From positions 1 to 23,023 of the forward strand of contig CAMZBS010000032.1 of NCBI GenBank assembly GCA_947304695.1: a stretch of DNA of 23,023 nt. The letters are read 5' to 3'. Below, piece by piece: positions 7,273 through 17,497 of the stretch (position 1 is its first letter; every line of letters starts with the position of its first letter). This stretch comes from an uncultured Prevotella sp. Its GTDB lineage: Bacteria; Bacteroidota; Bacteroidia; Bacteroidales; Bacteroidaceae. The translations under genes and the position numbers were made by a program. The notes under the pieces were generated by a model. The model did not search any database and was not told the origin of the DNA. It worked only from the letters and a program-made list of their open reading frames with translations.

Positions 7273-10200
7273 TTATTGAATAATATAAAATGTAATTTGA
7301 CTTCCACCGGATGTCTGATACATGAACAAGTTGATGCTTCGTTGCGTGCCTGGGGCAATAGTCTTGAAGCCCCGCTCATTGTATTCACCGTCGATGGGCA
7401 GTGAAATCGATGACTGATGCTTCTCCAGTCCCTCAATTGTGGTGGCTAAGTAACCTTGGTCAATGGCTATGACAAAGTCCTTTATCTCACAGTCGGTGTT
7501 GCCACCGTTGGCATAGGTCGCAGTGATGGGCACATAGCTGTTCTGGCGTACCACGAAGGGCGCTTCGACCTTTGCGGAGAGAGGAACGGACACACCGGGC
7601 ACGACCTTGAATCCCTGCGGGAGTGTGGCCTGGGTGCCGTCGGGCAGCTCGGACACGATGTCGTAGGTGCCTGTCTCAGCATTCCGCAGGTTGAACGTCA
7701 CCCGCGAAACGGTCATGCCTTTCATGGTCACCATCTCAGCGGGAATCACTGTCTGGTCCATCTTCAGGCGGAAGTCCATGATGCTGTCAAAGAGGGCACC
7801 GCTGACATTGGTAGAGACCCAGCCGTCCGTACCACCTTCGGTAACGCTCAGCTTGGTGGCTCCGAAATGGATTTCGTTGGCTGTGAGGCTCATCGGTACT
7901 TCGGCAGTTTGCTGACCGTCATCGCTGAGGCTGAACACATTGCCTGTGCTGCCTACTATAGAGGCATTGTCCTGTGCCAGGATGTAGTAGTTGCCAGCCT
8001 GCACTTTTGGAATCAGCACTTCCAGCCCTGTCTCACTGACGGCAGTTGCCATAAAGTCGTAGCGGGCCGTGTTGGGCACCTGCTCAAAGGCAGCATAGAG
8101 ACTTGGCGTAACGTCGGCGGGATGTTCCAGGGTGAAGCCCACCGTCTTGCCCTCATAGCCGTCAGGAATATCGAGCTTGTAGTAGCCCGCCGTATTGACC
8201 TGTGCCGTACTGCCCAGACTGACGGTGTTGAACGCGAGGCGGCAGGGTGACTTCATCACGCCTGTGTTGTTGTCGTAGTCGGCCTCGCTCACGGTATGGG
8301 TGCTGTTGGTCTTCACGATGACGTAATAGTTGCCTTCGGGCATGTTGGTAATGCGGCCCGTGGCACTGCGGGTAATGGCGTTGCCCGGGTCGATGCTTAC
8401 GTTGCCGGAAACTACGCCCACCATTACGTCGTTCACGTCCCACTTACTGTCTTCCGACAGATAGATGGCATCGCTGAGATTGGCAGCTGCGCCATACTCA
8501 CCGTTGTTCTCAATCTGATAGGTAATGGTGACGTTCTCACCGGCCTTAATGGTTGGCGATGCCGTGACGTGGGCTATCTGTAGGTCGGCAGGTGTCTCAG
8601 CCGAACCGGTGATGAACACGGGAATAGACCGGGTGTTGTTGTTCTCGTCCTCCTCTAAGAGGGCATCGCCTGCATCGGTCACAACGAAGAGCATGTAGTT
8701 GCCATTCGCATCGACGGGAATGTTCATTGTCATCTCAGCGGTGTATTCGGCTCCCACTTGCAGCGTGCCCACATGGGTCTTGCTGCCCAGACGAATGGCA
8801 GTCTGCGTGTTGAGTACTGCACTCGACGACAGGTAGAACACATCGGCCCATTTGTCGGTGCGGGTGGTGTTCTTGCCGATGTTGCCGATGGTGGCACACA
8901 CCTTCAGGGGCTGTCCTGAAACGAGGTCGCCGTCGGTGTTGACCTCCGTGACGGTGAGGTCGGGCAGTGGCGACTGCACTACATTGACGGGAATGGCTTT
9001 GACATTGTTGTCCTTGCTGCTCTCCGACAGCTTCTTATGAACGTCGGTCTGAACAAGCACATACCAGTTGCCCGCCATCTTGTCGGGAATGTTGAGTGTG
9101 GCCTGCTGATTAGCGGTTGCTCCCTGGGCCAGGGCACTGGTCTGGAGGGATGCCAGCAGCAGATCCTTGCTGTCTTGCTTGTCGTCGGCAGAAAGGTAGA
9201 CATTCGTGGTGGTAGCTCCGGCATCCCAGTCGCCCGCATTGCTGACGGTGAATGTCAGTGGCACATCGACCGATGTCATCACCGTGTCGCTGAGCGCATA
9301 GTCGGTTACCAGCAGGTCGGCCAGGTTGCCGGTGACGAACACCTTGGTGCTTTCATGATTGTCGGAGGTGTTGTACTCACGCAAGGTGTTGCTCCTGTCG
9401 ACAAAGAGGTGCAGATACCACTCGCCGCCCTGAACATCGGGCACGGTGAACGTCAGCGAGATGTTGGTGGCGCGGTTGGTCTTCAGACCTGATGCTGAAC
9501 CCGTCTGCCGGGTGATGGTACACTTGGTGGCCTCCTCGAAATCGAACTTATAGTTACTGCTGTTCTTCGACAGGAACAATTCCTGGGTCAGCTCGCCCTG
9601 CGGCAGGTCGGTGTCACCGTTGTTCTGGGCAATATAGGTCAGAGTGACCGTGCTGCCCGGTGCCAGGTTGGCAGGCACCTTCACGTCGGAGAGGTGCAGA
9701 TTGGCTCCACGCTCCGTGTTCAGTACAGGCTCGGTGGTGTACTTGCACCATGAACGCACCACGTTTGAGGCGTTGTTCTGTCGGTCGGCCTCAGTAATGA
9801 TGCCGCCAGCATTGGTCACCACGTAGAGATAGCGCAGGCCGTCCAGCTTGTCATCCTTTGGAATGGTGATGAGCGCACGGCGGGTCTTCTCCTGTCCGGC
9901 GGCAATCCATACCGTGTCCTTCACCGTTGCAATCATGGTGCCGCCGGTGGCCGTCTGGTTCACGGTGGCATAGATGTCGTCGGAGAGTATGGCATTGGCA
10001 ATGTCGGCTTCACCAGTGTTCCGGACTTTCCAGGTGAAAGCCACCTGGGCTCCCGTCTTCAGCGTGTCGGCTGAGACGCTGACCAACTGGGCTGTCAGGT
10101 CGGGCTGTACGAAGCGCACCGGGCCGTACATCATGACATGACTGGCCTCGTCGCCCTGCTGGACAATGTGGCCTTGTTCACAGGTCTTTACATAGATGTA

Positions 10201-13200
10201 ATAAGTGCCGGTCTGCAGGTTTTTCAGGTTGTCAGACCTCACTAGAACGTTGCTGCTGTAGTTGTCCTTGTAGGTGTACTCCTCAGGGGGAATCTGTGCT
10301 GAGACATCTTTCCCCGCAGGCCGCTCAAAGCCTCCTTGCTGCTCACAGGTGGCAAGCACGTGAGCCGATGCATCGAGGCCGGTGTTTTTCTTTGAGATAT
10401 AGACCACGTCAGTCCAATGGGGATTATTGATGTTGCCTGAGAAGAATTCAACGTTATCAGAACGGTTGGACACCCATGAAGCGTATGGTACACCTGCCCC
10501 ACGATTGACAACCGAGTAATTCAGGTTGAACTCTGCCGACGAGATGGTCTTGGGAGCGATTATCTCGGTGGGCACCAGGTTGGCAGTGGGGCAAAGCCGT
10601 ACTTCATGTTGTTCGGAAACGCCCCAGTTGTTTGCGGTCTGAGCCAGTTCGCGGGCATCATTGTCGGCATGCACATGAATCCATGTGTCGCCACTCCAGT
10701 GGTAAGGCATAACGAAGGCGTAGGTCAGAGTGATGGTCTCACCGGGTTCTATCTCCTTGCCAGAATTTTTTCTGCCGACACTTCCCAATTCGGCTTCATC
10801 GCGACTGGAAGAATGGGACACATAGTAGTTGATGTCGAAATGGCCCGTTGGGCGGGTGCCGATGTTACGAATGGCCACTGTGACGGCCACCTTCTTGCCC
10901 GAATACCACTCTGTGGACTGGCGCAGTCCGGCGGCGGTGATGGGCGACGGACGCCAGCACTCCTCCCAGGAGTCAATCTGATTGCCGTCCTCGTCGTACA
11001 GGATGCCTGCGGGCGGGTCGAGTGGAGGCAGCACACGGGCTGTGACGGAAGTAATCTGCAGGTCGGGGAGGTTGGGCACGCCAATCTCTATTTTCTTGTA
11101 GAAGAAGTTGTCGCTGCGAGTAGCCGTCTCACCATGTTCGGCCACCTTATTGTAGGCTGCTGCCGTGGTGGCATAGAGATAGTCGTAGCCGGAACCGTCG
11201 GTGGTGGGCGTATAGGGATTGACCACGCTGCCGCCAACAGTTGCCCACTCAATGTCCTTGACACTGTACATGTCGGTGGTGACCATCAGGTAATAGTTGC
11301 CATGAATGTTGTTGGGAAGCGTGACCTCGGCACTGTTATTGTAGCTCCCGCCGCTTTCCAGTGCCGTGACGTTTCTAACTGTGGCCAGCAGACGTGCCTT
11401 GTTGTCGGAACTGCCCGCCTGCTCTGTGCCGCCGTAGGCATCGGCCACAAGCCACACATAGTCGTTCCATTCCTGACCGGCAGTAGAACCTACACCGTCG
11501 TTGCGTACTGTCCACTGCACAGTGGCTTTTTCACCGGCGGTAAGCTCGGAGCAGTCCACTGAACTGACATGCAGGTCGGGCAGGCTGCGCACGGTGAACA
11601 TCATGGTGTCGCTGGCCATTGTCTGACTCTCGTTGCGGGCCACAACCACCCACTTATAGGAGTTGCCATCCTGACAGAAATCGCGTGTGGTGAACTGCAG
11701 GCTGGCAGTGCCTTCGGCCACAGGTATGGAGGGCGGCTGGTTGACGACATTCCACAGATAAACATCGTAGACGGCGTTCTGGATGCTGTTCCACGAGAGC
11801 GTCACCGTGGTGTTCTCAACCAAAGCACCGTCTTCGGGCATCAGGTTGCCAAACAATCCCACCAGTGAGGGCGTGACGGTGATGGTGTAGTTGAATTCGC
11901 AGAAGGTGACTCCTTCGCGCGTACCTTTTATATGATAGACAAGGTCGCAGTTGCCCACACCTTCGTTGACGATGGTCATGCCCGGTATGGTTCGCACACC
12001 GGAGGTGAGATAGCCCGATGCTGCGTCGGGTGTGTTTGTGAGCGTCCATGAGAACGTCAGGTCTGCACTGATGGGTGAGAAATCCACCTCGGTCGTCTTC
12101 TCGCCTGAGTACACGAGCTGGCTGCTCATCTTCTCTATCTGTGCGGGATTGAACGAAACACCCCATAGCTTCAGGTCGACACCTTCGCAGCTGAGGTTCT
12201 TGCCCAAGAGCGTGAAGGATTCGACGAAGCTTTTGTCAATCGTTTCTCCCTGCTCACCGAAGCACAGGGCGGGGTTGCGTCCTGTGCCGCTTTTCGTGAA
12301 CGACAGGGTGTCGGAACCAGCCGACAGTTCGGACTGCAGGCTGCGCAACAGTGCCTTGTAATCGTCGGTGAGCGGACAGCTGTATTCGTGGTCGGCCTTG
12401 ACGTCGACTTTCACATCGCCCGTCACGCTGCCTGCGCCCATGAATTGCAGCAGGGCATCGGCTGTGGTGAAATAGCGCACGCCCTTTTCTTCGTCGGAGA
12501 GATAGAACATGCCTTCGACGCGCCACGAACTCTCATCGTTGATGAGTACCGTCTGTTCGGCCAGATCGGTGTCCTGTTCGCCCCGTGCGGTCATCCTCAC
12601 CGTGTAATAGCCTGAATGGGCGTAGGTGTGTAGCGGGTGTTTTTCAGTGCTGGTGGTACCGTCGCCGAAGTCCCACACATAGCTCACGGAGTTGGCCGAT
12701 GAGAGGTTAGTGAACTTCACGCGGCCCTGTAGCTTGTCGTAGGAGAACTTGGCGTAGAGCCCATCCTCAGAAATCTTCTCCACGTAGATGTAACCGCTGC
12801 GCACCGTAACGGGAGTCTGACTGCCATCGGTGCCATGAGACACACCGTGGGTGAGCAGAACGGGATAGTTGAAGCCCATTGTGGCCGTATCGGGAATGGT
12901 GACCGGCACCTCGAACATCTTACCGTTGTTGTCGGTGAAGGCTTCTTCGCCCAAGAGCGTGAAGCGGTAGTTGTTGTTGCCCAGATTCCTCACCGTCATC
13001 TCATGACCGGAGGTACGACCCGAGAGCGACACGTTGTCTGTCTGGACAGTGAAGCCACGGGGGAACTGCACATCGACCACCATTCCTCTGACTGGGGTTG
13101 TGTTCTCCAAGTAGATGGGATAGATGATGGTCTGTCCACACACGGCGTTCTCGGTCATGCCGTAGATGTTCACATGGTCTGTTCCGGGTTGGTTGGGTTC

Positions 13201-14085
13201 GTTGGGGTTGTTGGGATCGTAGTTGTAAACGTAGTTGGCCGTGAGGGTGATGTCGTTCTCAGGCATGACGAAGTTGTAGCTGCTGCTTGTGGAAACGATG
13301 CTGTCGCCCATTGTCCAGCTGACGAACGTGTACCACTGGTAGGTCTTTGCCTGTAGGGATACAACAGTGCTTTCCTGATAGGAGTTGCCGCTTTCCACAT
13401 TGAAATAGCCTGCACCTTCGGGATTGCAGTTCAGGAATACCTTGTGGTAGAGCTGCGCCTCGCTGGGTTCTCCGGGACTGCCAGGACTGTAGGCGAAGTG
13501 GGCCACCAGTGTGGGGCTGCCTTCTTTCATCACATACTGGAAGACATTGGAGGTGGAGATGACCTCGCCGTTCTCCGTCCAGCTGACAAAGTTGAAGTCG
13601 GTGTTGGAACGGGCTTCGACCGTGACGGTAGAGCCTACTTCGTATTTGTTGCCGCTGTATGTGGTACGCAGGTAGCCGCCATCGGCAGGAGTCACCGACA
13701 GGAAGAGTGTGGAGTAGACGGGCAGGTTGGGCTCGTCGGGCTCTCCCGGACTGTTGGGGTCATAGGTGTATCGGGCAACCAGCTTGACGTTGCGGGCAGG
13801 CATCGTATAGGTGAAGTATGCCTCGGTGGATACCACCTTGCCGTCCTGCTCCCAGGCTGCGAACTTGAAGCCGCTGTTGGTATAGGCACGCAAATTGACG
13901 GTCGTTCCTTCTGAGTACGACGTGGTTGTGCCTATGTTGAAGCTGCCAGCTTCCGTCGGCGTGGCCTGCAGGGTCAGGGTGTGGTACACACCTGGCTCTG
14001 CAGGGCTGGTCGGATTGTATTGCCCCCACATACCGACACTCGCTATGAGTGCCAATATGGAAAGGATATATTTGAAACCTCGCAT
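7273..14085 (-). CDS. Giant secreted protein: InlB-like repeats, PKD domain and about eight CARDB-like domains
   Basis: This 2270-residue protein is predicted to be an elongated extracellular adhesin or scaffold. A signal peptide covers residues 1-21 (ends MWGQ). Three divergent InlB B-type repeats of about 90 residues follow (33-108, 124-199, 213-287), each ending in an acidic Pro-rich linker of the NSPGEPDEPN kind. A cohesin-like or Ig-like module lies at about 303-437, and a PKD domain at about 445-515 with WDFGDGT at 471-477. From about 835 to 1940 there are around eight CARDB-like beta-sandwich domains, starting near 835, 1007, 1172, 1327, 1462, 1589, 1707 and 1832, most opening LPDL or ADL and containing a VxNxG motif. 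The C-terminal 330 residues are Ig-like or pre-peptidase-like and end at IIQ without a T9SS sorting domain or LPXTG motif. It lies 52 bp after the BspA-like gene and 2 bp before the RHS gene. How it leaves the cell or stays on the surface is unclear. Confidence 0.87.
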   Translation of the reverse strand: MRGFKYILSILALIASVGMWGQYNPTSPAEPGVYHTLTLQATPTEAGSFNIGTTTSYSEGTTVNLRAYTNSGFKFAAWEQDGKVVSTEAYFTYTMPARNVKLVARYTYDPNSPGEPDEPNLPVYSTLFLSVTPADGGYLRTTYSGNKYEVGSTVTVEARSNTDFNFVSWTENGEVISTSNVFQYVMKEGSPTLVAHFAYSPGSPGEPSEAQLYHKVFLNCNPEGAGYFNVESGNSYQESTVVSLQAKTYQWYTFVSWTMGDSIVSTSSSYNFVMPENDITLTANYVYNYDPNNPNEPNQPGTDHVNIYGMTENAVCGQTIIYPIYLENTTPVRGMVVDVQFPRGFTVQTDNVSLSGRTSGHEMTVRNLGNNNYRFTLLGEEAFTDNNGKMFEVPVTIPDTATMGFNYPVLLTHGVSHGTDGSQTPVTVRSGYIYVEKISEDGLYAKFSYDKLQGRVKFTNLSSANSVSYVWDFGDGTTSTEKHPLHTYAHSGYYTVRMTARGEQDTDLAEQTVLINDESSWRVEGMFYLSDEEKGVRYFTTADALLQFMGAGSVTGDVKVDVKADHEYSCPLTDDYKALLRSLQSELSAGSDTLSFTKSGTGRNPALCFGEQGETIDKSFVESFTLLGKNLSCEGVDLKLWGVSFNPAQIEKMSSQLVYSGEKTTEVDFSPISADLTFSWTLTNTPDAASGYLTSGVRTIPGMTIVNEGVGNCDLVYHIKGTREGVTFCEFNYTITVTPSLVGLFGNLMPEDGALVENTTVTLSWNSIQNAVYDVYLWNVVNQPPSIPVAEGTASLQFTTRDFCQDGNSYKWVVVARNESQTMASDTMMFTVRSLPDLHVSSVDCSELTAGEKATVQWTVRNDGVGSTAGQEWNDYVWLVADAYGGTEQAGSSDNKARLLATVRNVTALESGGSYNNSAEVTLPNNIHGNYYLMVTTDMYSVKDIEWATVGGSVVNPYTPTTDGSGYDYLYATTAAAYNKVAEHGETATRSDNFFYKKIEIGVPNLPDLQITSVTARVLPPLDPPAGILYDEDGNQIDSWEECWRPSPITAAGLRQSTEWYSGKKVAVTVAIRNIGTRPTGHFDINYYVSHSSSRDEAELGSVGRKNSGKEIEPGETITLTYAFVMPYHWSGDTWIHVHADNDARELAQTANNWGVSEQHEVRLCPTANLVPTEIIAPKTISSAEFNLNYSVVNRGAGVPYASWVSNRSDNVEFFSGNINNPHWTDVVYISKKNTGLDASAHVLATCEQQGGFERPAGKDVSAQIPPEEYTYKDNYSSNVLVRSDNLKNLQTGTYYIYVKTCEQGHIVQQGDEASHVMMYGPVRFVQPDLTAQLVSVSADTLKTGAQVAFTWKVRNTGEADIANAILSDDIYATVNQTATGGTMIATVKDTVWIAAGQEKTRRALITIPKDDKLDGLRYLYVVTNAGGIITEADRQNNASNVVRSWCKYTTEPVLNTERGANLHLSDVKVPANLAPGSTVTLTYIAQNNGDTDLPQGELTQELFLSKNSSNYKFDFEEATKCTITRQTGSASGLKTNRATNISLTFTVPDVQGGEWYLHLFVDRSNTLREYNTSDNHESTKVFVTGNLADLLVTDYALSDTVMTSVDVPLTFTVSNAGDWDAGATTTNVYLSADDKQDSKDLLLASLQTSALAQGATANQQATLNIPDKMAGNWYVLVQTDVHKKLSESSKDNNVKAIPVNVVQSPLPDLTVTEVNTDGDLVSGQPLKVCATIGNIGKNTTRTDKWADVFYLSSSAVLNTQTAIRLGSKTHVGTLQVGAEYTAEMTMNIPVDANGNYMLFVVTDAGDALLEEDENNNTRSIPVFITGSAETPADLQIAHVTASPTIKAGENVTITYQIENNGEYGAAANLSDAIYLSEDSKWDVNDVMVGVVSGNVSIDPGNAITRSATGRITNMPEGNYYVIVKTNSTHTVSEADYDNNTGVMKSPCRLAFNTVSLGSTAQVNTAGYYKLDIPDGYEGKTVGFTLEHPADVTPSLYAAFEQVPNTARYDFMATAVSETGLEVLIPKVQAGNYYILAQDNASIVGSTGNVFSLSDDGQQTAEVPMSLTANEIHFGATKLSVTEGGTDGWVSTNVSGALFDSIMDFRLKMDQTVIPAEMVTMKGMTVSRVTFNLRNAETGTYDIVSELPDGTQATLPQGFKVVPGVSVPLSAKVEAPFVVRQNSYVPITATYANGGNTDCEIKDFVIAIDQGYLATTIEGLEKHQSSISLPIDGEYNERGFKTIAPGTQRSINLFMYQTSGGSQITFYIIQ

Positions 14086-14137
14086 AGTTATTGACTATTT
14101 ACGGATTTACAATTTTCGCATGGGCTGAGCTCGCCTG

Positions 14138-17100
14138 TTACTGGCGTACCACTTTCTTTCCGTTTTGGACAAAGACGCCCTTGGTGGCCTTGACAACACG
14201 CTGGCCCTTGAGGTTGTAGACAGGAGCGGCAGCAGTTTTTTCATTCTTCACACAGAAATCTTCACTGATAGAAGTGGTCTCATTGCTGTTCACCTTGAAG
14301 GTCAGCACGAAGCGGGTGGTGTTGTTGCCGTTGGTGGCATCGCTGTGGAAGGTGTAGTCCTGTTCGCTCAGGTTCACGGTCTTGCCCGTCTGGGCGTCGT
14401 ACAGGTAGATGTCGCCTTCGGCACGGCTTGCAGTGATGGTGTAGAAACCAGCCTGTCCGACGTAGTAGGCCAGACGTACCTGCCCGTTGTCTAACGGACG
14501 CTCGTTGATGGCGTAGCCGTTGCCTTCGGCATCGAGTGTGAAGAGCTGGGGAACGGCACTTTCGAAGCTCATGAACTTCGAAGCGTCACATTCCAACTCA
14601 TAGCTGAGCGAAGCCTCGCTATTGACCACCACACGGGTCTCGTCGGAGAGTTCGTCACCAAGCAGCTGCAGGTCGAAGAAGAAGCGGTTGGCCTGGGTCT
14701 GTGAGCGATAGGCGCGGGCTGCCATGTGGTTGATCTCGGCAGTCAGCTGGCGGCCTTCCTTGTGGAACACAATGTTGTCGACAGCAGCAGGCTTCTGGAC
14801 GAAGAACGACTGCATGGGGCGCAGTGCAAACTCATCGTCGGCAATGGAGTAAGCCTTGTAGGTGCTGCCCGTCCACACGGTGATGGGGGCGCTGAAGTCC
14901 ATGTAATAGATGTCATAGTAACAAGGATAGGGATTGCCCACGTAGTTCCAGTTCTTGTTGGCCGACACTTCGCTTACATAGGCCGACAGCGAACGGGTCA
15001 CGTCGCTGGTGGTGAGCAGCTGCTGGCCTCCGGCGGCATTGGCGGGGAAGGTAATCTCGCAAGCCTTGTTGCAATGGAAGATGTAGCCCTGACCACCATT
15101 GAGTTTGCCGGTGTCAACGTTCTTCCAGCTGGCACCGGTGCCGTTGGCAGCACGGTTCTGGCCGTCGTAGTAACGGAACACGTAAGAGGCTTCGTTGCTC
15201 ACCTGGATGTCGGCAAGGGCAACGTCGTAGAGCGGAGTGAGGAAGTACCACTTGTTGGCATCCGCTGAGAAGCGCGTGGCAGCCTTGTTGGCCGTCATAG
15301 CGTCGCAGCTGTTCACCAGCGCGCCGGGGTTGCTCTCGTTGACAAACAATTGGAACTGGCCTACGGACATTGGGGCACTGCCGCCCACGGTGAGCTGTCC
15401 GCCAAAGTAGAGGTCAATGTCGGGCGTGCCGTTCATGCGGCGGTTGTTGGCCAGGGAGAGCAGAGACGAGATTTTCCAGTAGTCGATGTCGTCGCCCTCG
15501 ACGATGGAGCCGAACTGATACCAGTAGCTGTCGAGCTTGTAGTTGACTACGGCAAACGAAGGCACCTTCAGCGTGAGCGTGCTCTTGCCAGGACAGTTGC
15601 CGCTGAAGGGGTCGGAATAGACAGCGGGCGGTGTGGCCGACCGTGAGACAATGGTCTGCAGTGAGGGGCAGTTGTAGAAAGTACTGTAGTATTGCTCCAC
15701 GTAAGAAGGTAGCTCAACATATTTCAGGTTGGAGCAGTATTGGAAGGCACTATTGCCCAGCTTGGTGAGCTTCACCGGCAGGAACAGGCTGTCGAGTCCC
15801 GTCGTAGCAAAGGCGTAGTTGCCAATCTCTTCCAGACCGGCAGGCAGGTCAATGCTCCGCAGCTCAGGGCAACGGCTGAAGGCGTCGTTGCCTATGACTT
15901 TCAGGTTCTGGGGTAGTTCTATCTCGCTGAGACTGGAGCAATTGTAGCATACTTCGTCTTTAATGGTAGTCAGGGCTTCAGAGAAATGAATCCTGGTCAG
16001 GTTGGTGCATCCCTGGAACACTTCGCAGTCGCCTCGGCTGTCGCCAAAGTCGGTGACGGTGTTGGGCATGATGAACTCAGTCAGTGATTGGCAGCCATAG
16101 AAAGCCTGGTAGCCAATGAATTGCAGGCTTGATGCCTGGCCAAAGGTCACGGAACGGACGGGGGTGCTGATGAAAGCCCCATAGTCAATGGAGGTGACGG
16201 AGTTGGGAATGGTGATGTCGGTGATGCGCGTGCCACGGAAGGCGTAGTAGCCGATGGAGGTGATACCCTCGGGCAGTTTCACGCTCCTCACGGTCGTCAT
16301 GCCGTCGAACGCACTGTTGGGGAGGGCTGCAAAGGAAGCCTCGCTCAGGTCGATGGCCACGAGGTTGGTCATCTGTTTGATGGTGACCCAGTCGGCAGAA
16401 TTCATGGCACCCTTCACCTTGAGCATCTCGACGTCGCTCAGCACGTTGACAAGATAGAGCACCTCCACGCCCAGCGTTCCTGCCTGCGACAGGTCGGCCT
16501 CAATCCATGTGTCGGAAAGCTCAATGTCCTTGATTTGGGAAAAGAGGTTTGCTTCGACCTCGCCCATGATGTCCTGCCATTCCGCCGTGTAGGTGCCCGG
16601 CTCCAACACCACGGAGTATTTCGTGAATGTGGCTACGTGGTGAAGTTCCTCGTATGCGGTGCCGTTGACCACAAAGCGCAGCGTATGTTCAGAATTGTAG
16701 CTGCTCGAGAAATCGTTGTCGTAGCCCATTCGGCAGGTGAACGACAGCTTTGAAGGCTTGTCGATGGTGAACGTCGTTGAGAAGACCGACGTGCTGTTGC
16801 GGTGGTTGTAGTTCGTGTTCTGGATATATCCGTCCTCGATGGTCCAGGGCCACGCGCTGTTGTTGTTGAACGTCAGGGGCTTTGAGTTGGCCGTCAGCAC
16901 GGCATTCTCTATCGATGAGAATGTTTTCACCCGTACGTTCTTGACGTTACTAAAATAAGAGGTGGATGCGTAATTGTCGTTCGAGCTGCGGAACACAATC
17001 AGATGCTGACCTGGGTCAAGATATAGGCGTATCGTTTTGTATTTGTAGTCCTTGTAGCTGTAGTGGTAGATGGAGTCTGTTGCCACGCCGTCTACATAGA

Positions 17101-17461
17101 GGTACAAGGCACCATAGCTGTTGTAGCATCGCCAGTCGAACGACACTTCCGTGCGGAGCGTCGAGGTGTACTGCATGGAGAGGACGGAGGCAGAGCTTTC
17201 GATTCCGATGTTGCCGTTCTTCACAGCGTCGCCGTCGATAGTCCAGGGATAGGTGTCGTCGTTCTTGAACGAGACAGGCACGTCGGCTTGGGTCACGATG
17301 GCATTGGTAATAGAGTCGGCGGTGAAGCCAGGAGCACGCAGCACGGCCTGGCTCTGTCGCTGCGACGATAACGACTCGACCGTCTCAGCGAGACGACTGG
17401 CAGCTGTTGCGGCACCCACTATTGTAAGGGCCGTCAACGCAATCATAGTAAGCTTCTTCAT
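14138..17461 (-). CDS. BspA-like secreted leucine-rich-repeat protein
   Basis: This 1107-residue protein has a signal peptide (1-20, ending ATA-A). Two related jelly-roll-like modules follow (about 45-185 and 187-330), each opening with a PxxFxNDxxxPWTI motif and containing a LYLDPG or VLEPG strand. Residues about 365-620 are LRR_5/BspA repeats of about 23 residues (LPEGITSIGYYAFRGT, IELPQNLKVIGNDAFSRC). The rest is a beta-rich region ending in a short YNLKGQRV and NGKKVVRQ tail, common in Prevotella and Bacteroides secreted proteins and resembling an abbreviated T9SS sorting domain. BspA-type proteins are known for binding host proteins or other bacteria; the ligand here is unknown. It starts 36 bp after the regulator gene with an A-rich leader and no separate promoter visible in that gap, so it probably belongs to the same transcript. 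The ATG is fixed by the signal peptide. Confidence 0.88.
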   Translation of the reverse strand: MKKLTMIALTALTIVGAATAASRLAETVESLSSQRQSQAVLRAPGFTADSITNAIVTQADVPVSFKNDDTYPWTIDGDAVKNGNIGIESSASVLSMQYTSTLRTEVSFDWRCYNSYGALYLYVDGVATDSIYHYSYKDYKYKTIRLYLDPGQHLIVFRSSNDNYASTSYFSNVKNVRVKTFSSIENAVLTANSKPLTFNNNSAWPWTIEDGYIQNTNYNHRNSTSVFSTTFTIDKPSKLSFTCRMGYDNDFSSSYNSEHTLRFVVNGTAYEELHHVATFTKYSVVLEPGTYTAEWQDIMGEVEANLFSQIKDIELSDTWIEADLSQAGTLGVEVLYLVNVLSDVEMLKVKGAMNSADWVTIKQMTNLVAIDLSEASFAALPNSAFDGMTTVRSVKLPEGITSIGYYAFRGTRITDITIPNSVTSIDYGAFISTPVRSVTFGQASSLQFIGYQAFYGCQSLTEFIMPNTVTDFGDSRGDCEVFQGCTNLTRIHFSEALTTIKDEVCYNCSSLSEIELPQNLKVIGNDAFSRCPELRSIDLPAGLEEIGNYAFATTGLDSLFLPVKLTKLGNSAFQYCSNLKYVELPSYVEQYYSTFYNCPSLQTIVSRSATPPAVYSDPFSGNCPGKSTLTLKVPSFAVVNYKLDSYWYQFGSIVEGDDIDYWKISSLLSLANNRRMNGTPDIDLYFGGQLTVGGSAPMSVGQFQLFVNESNPGALVNSCDAMTANKAATRFSADANKWYFLTPLYDVALADIQVSNEASYVFRYYDGQNRAANGTGASWKNVDTGKLNGGQGYIFHCNKACEITFPANAAGGQQLLTTSDVTRSLSAYVSEVSANKNWNYVGNPYPCYYDIYYMDFSAPITVWTGSTYKAYSIADDEFALRPMQSFFVQKPAAVDNIVFHKEGRQLTAEINHMAARAYRSQTQANRFFFDLQLLGDELSDETRVVVNSEASLSYELECDASKFMSFESAVPQLFTLDAEGNGYAINERPLDNGQVRLAYYVGQAGFYTITASRAEGDIYLYDAQTGKTVNLSEQDYTFHSDATNGNNTTRFVLTFKVNSNETTSISEDFCVKNEKTAAAPVYNLKGQRVVKATKGVFVQNGKKVVRQ

Positions 17462-17497
17462 AAGTTTTATTTTTTAGTTATTGTTATTTCTGTCTGA

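Noticed and set aside
7456..11868. Several plus-strand open frames of 99-318 codons
   Set aside because: All lie antisense to the CARDB-like gene, have no family resemblance or promoter, and arise from high GC content in the third position of the real gene.
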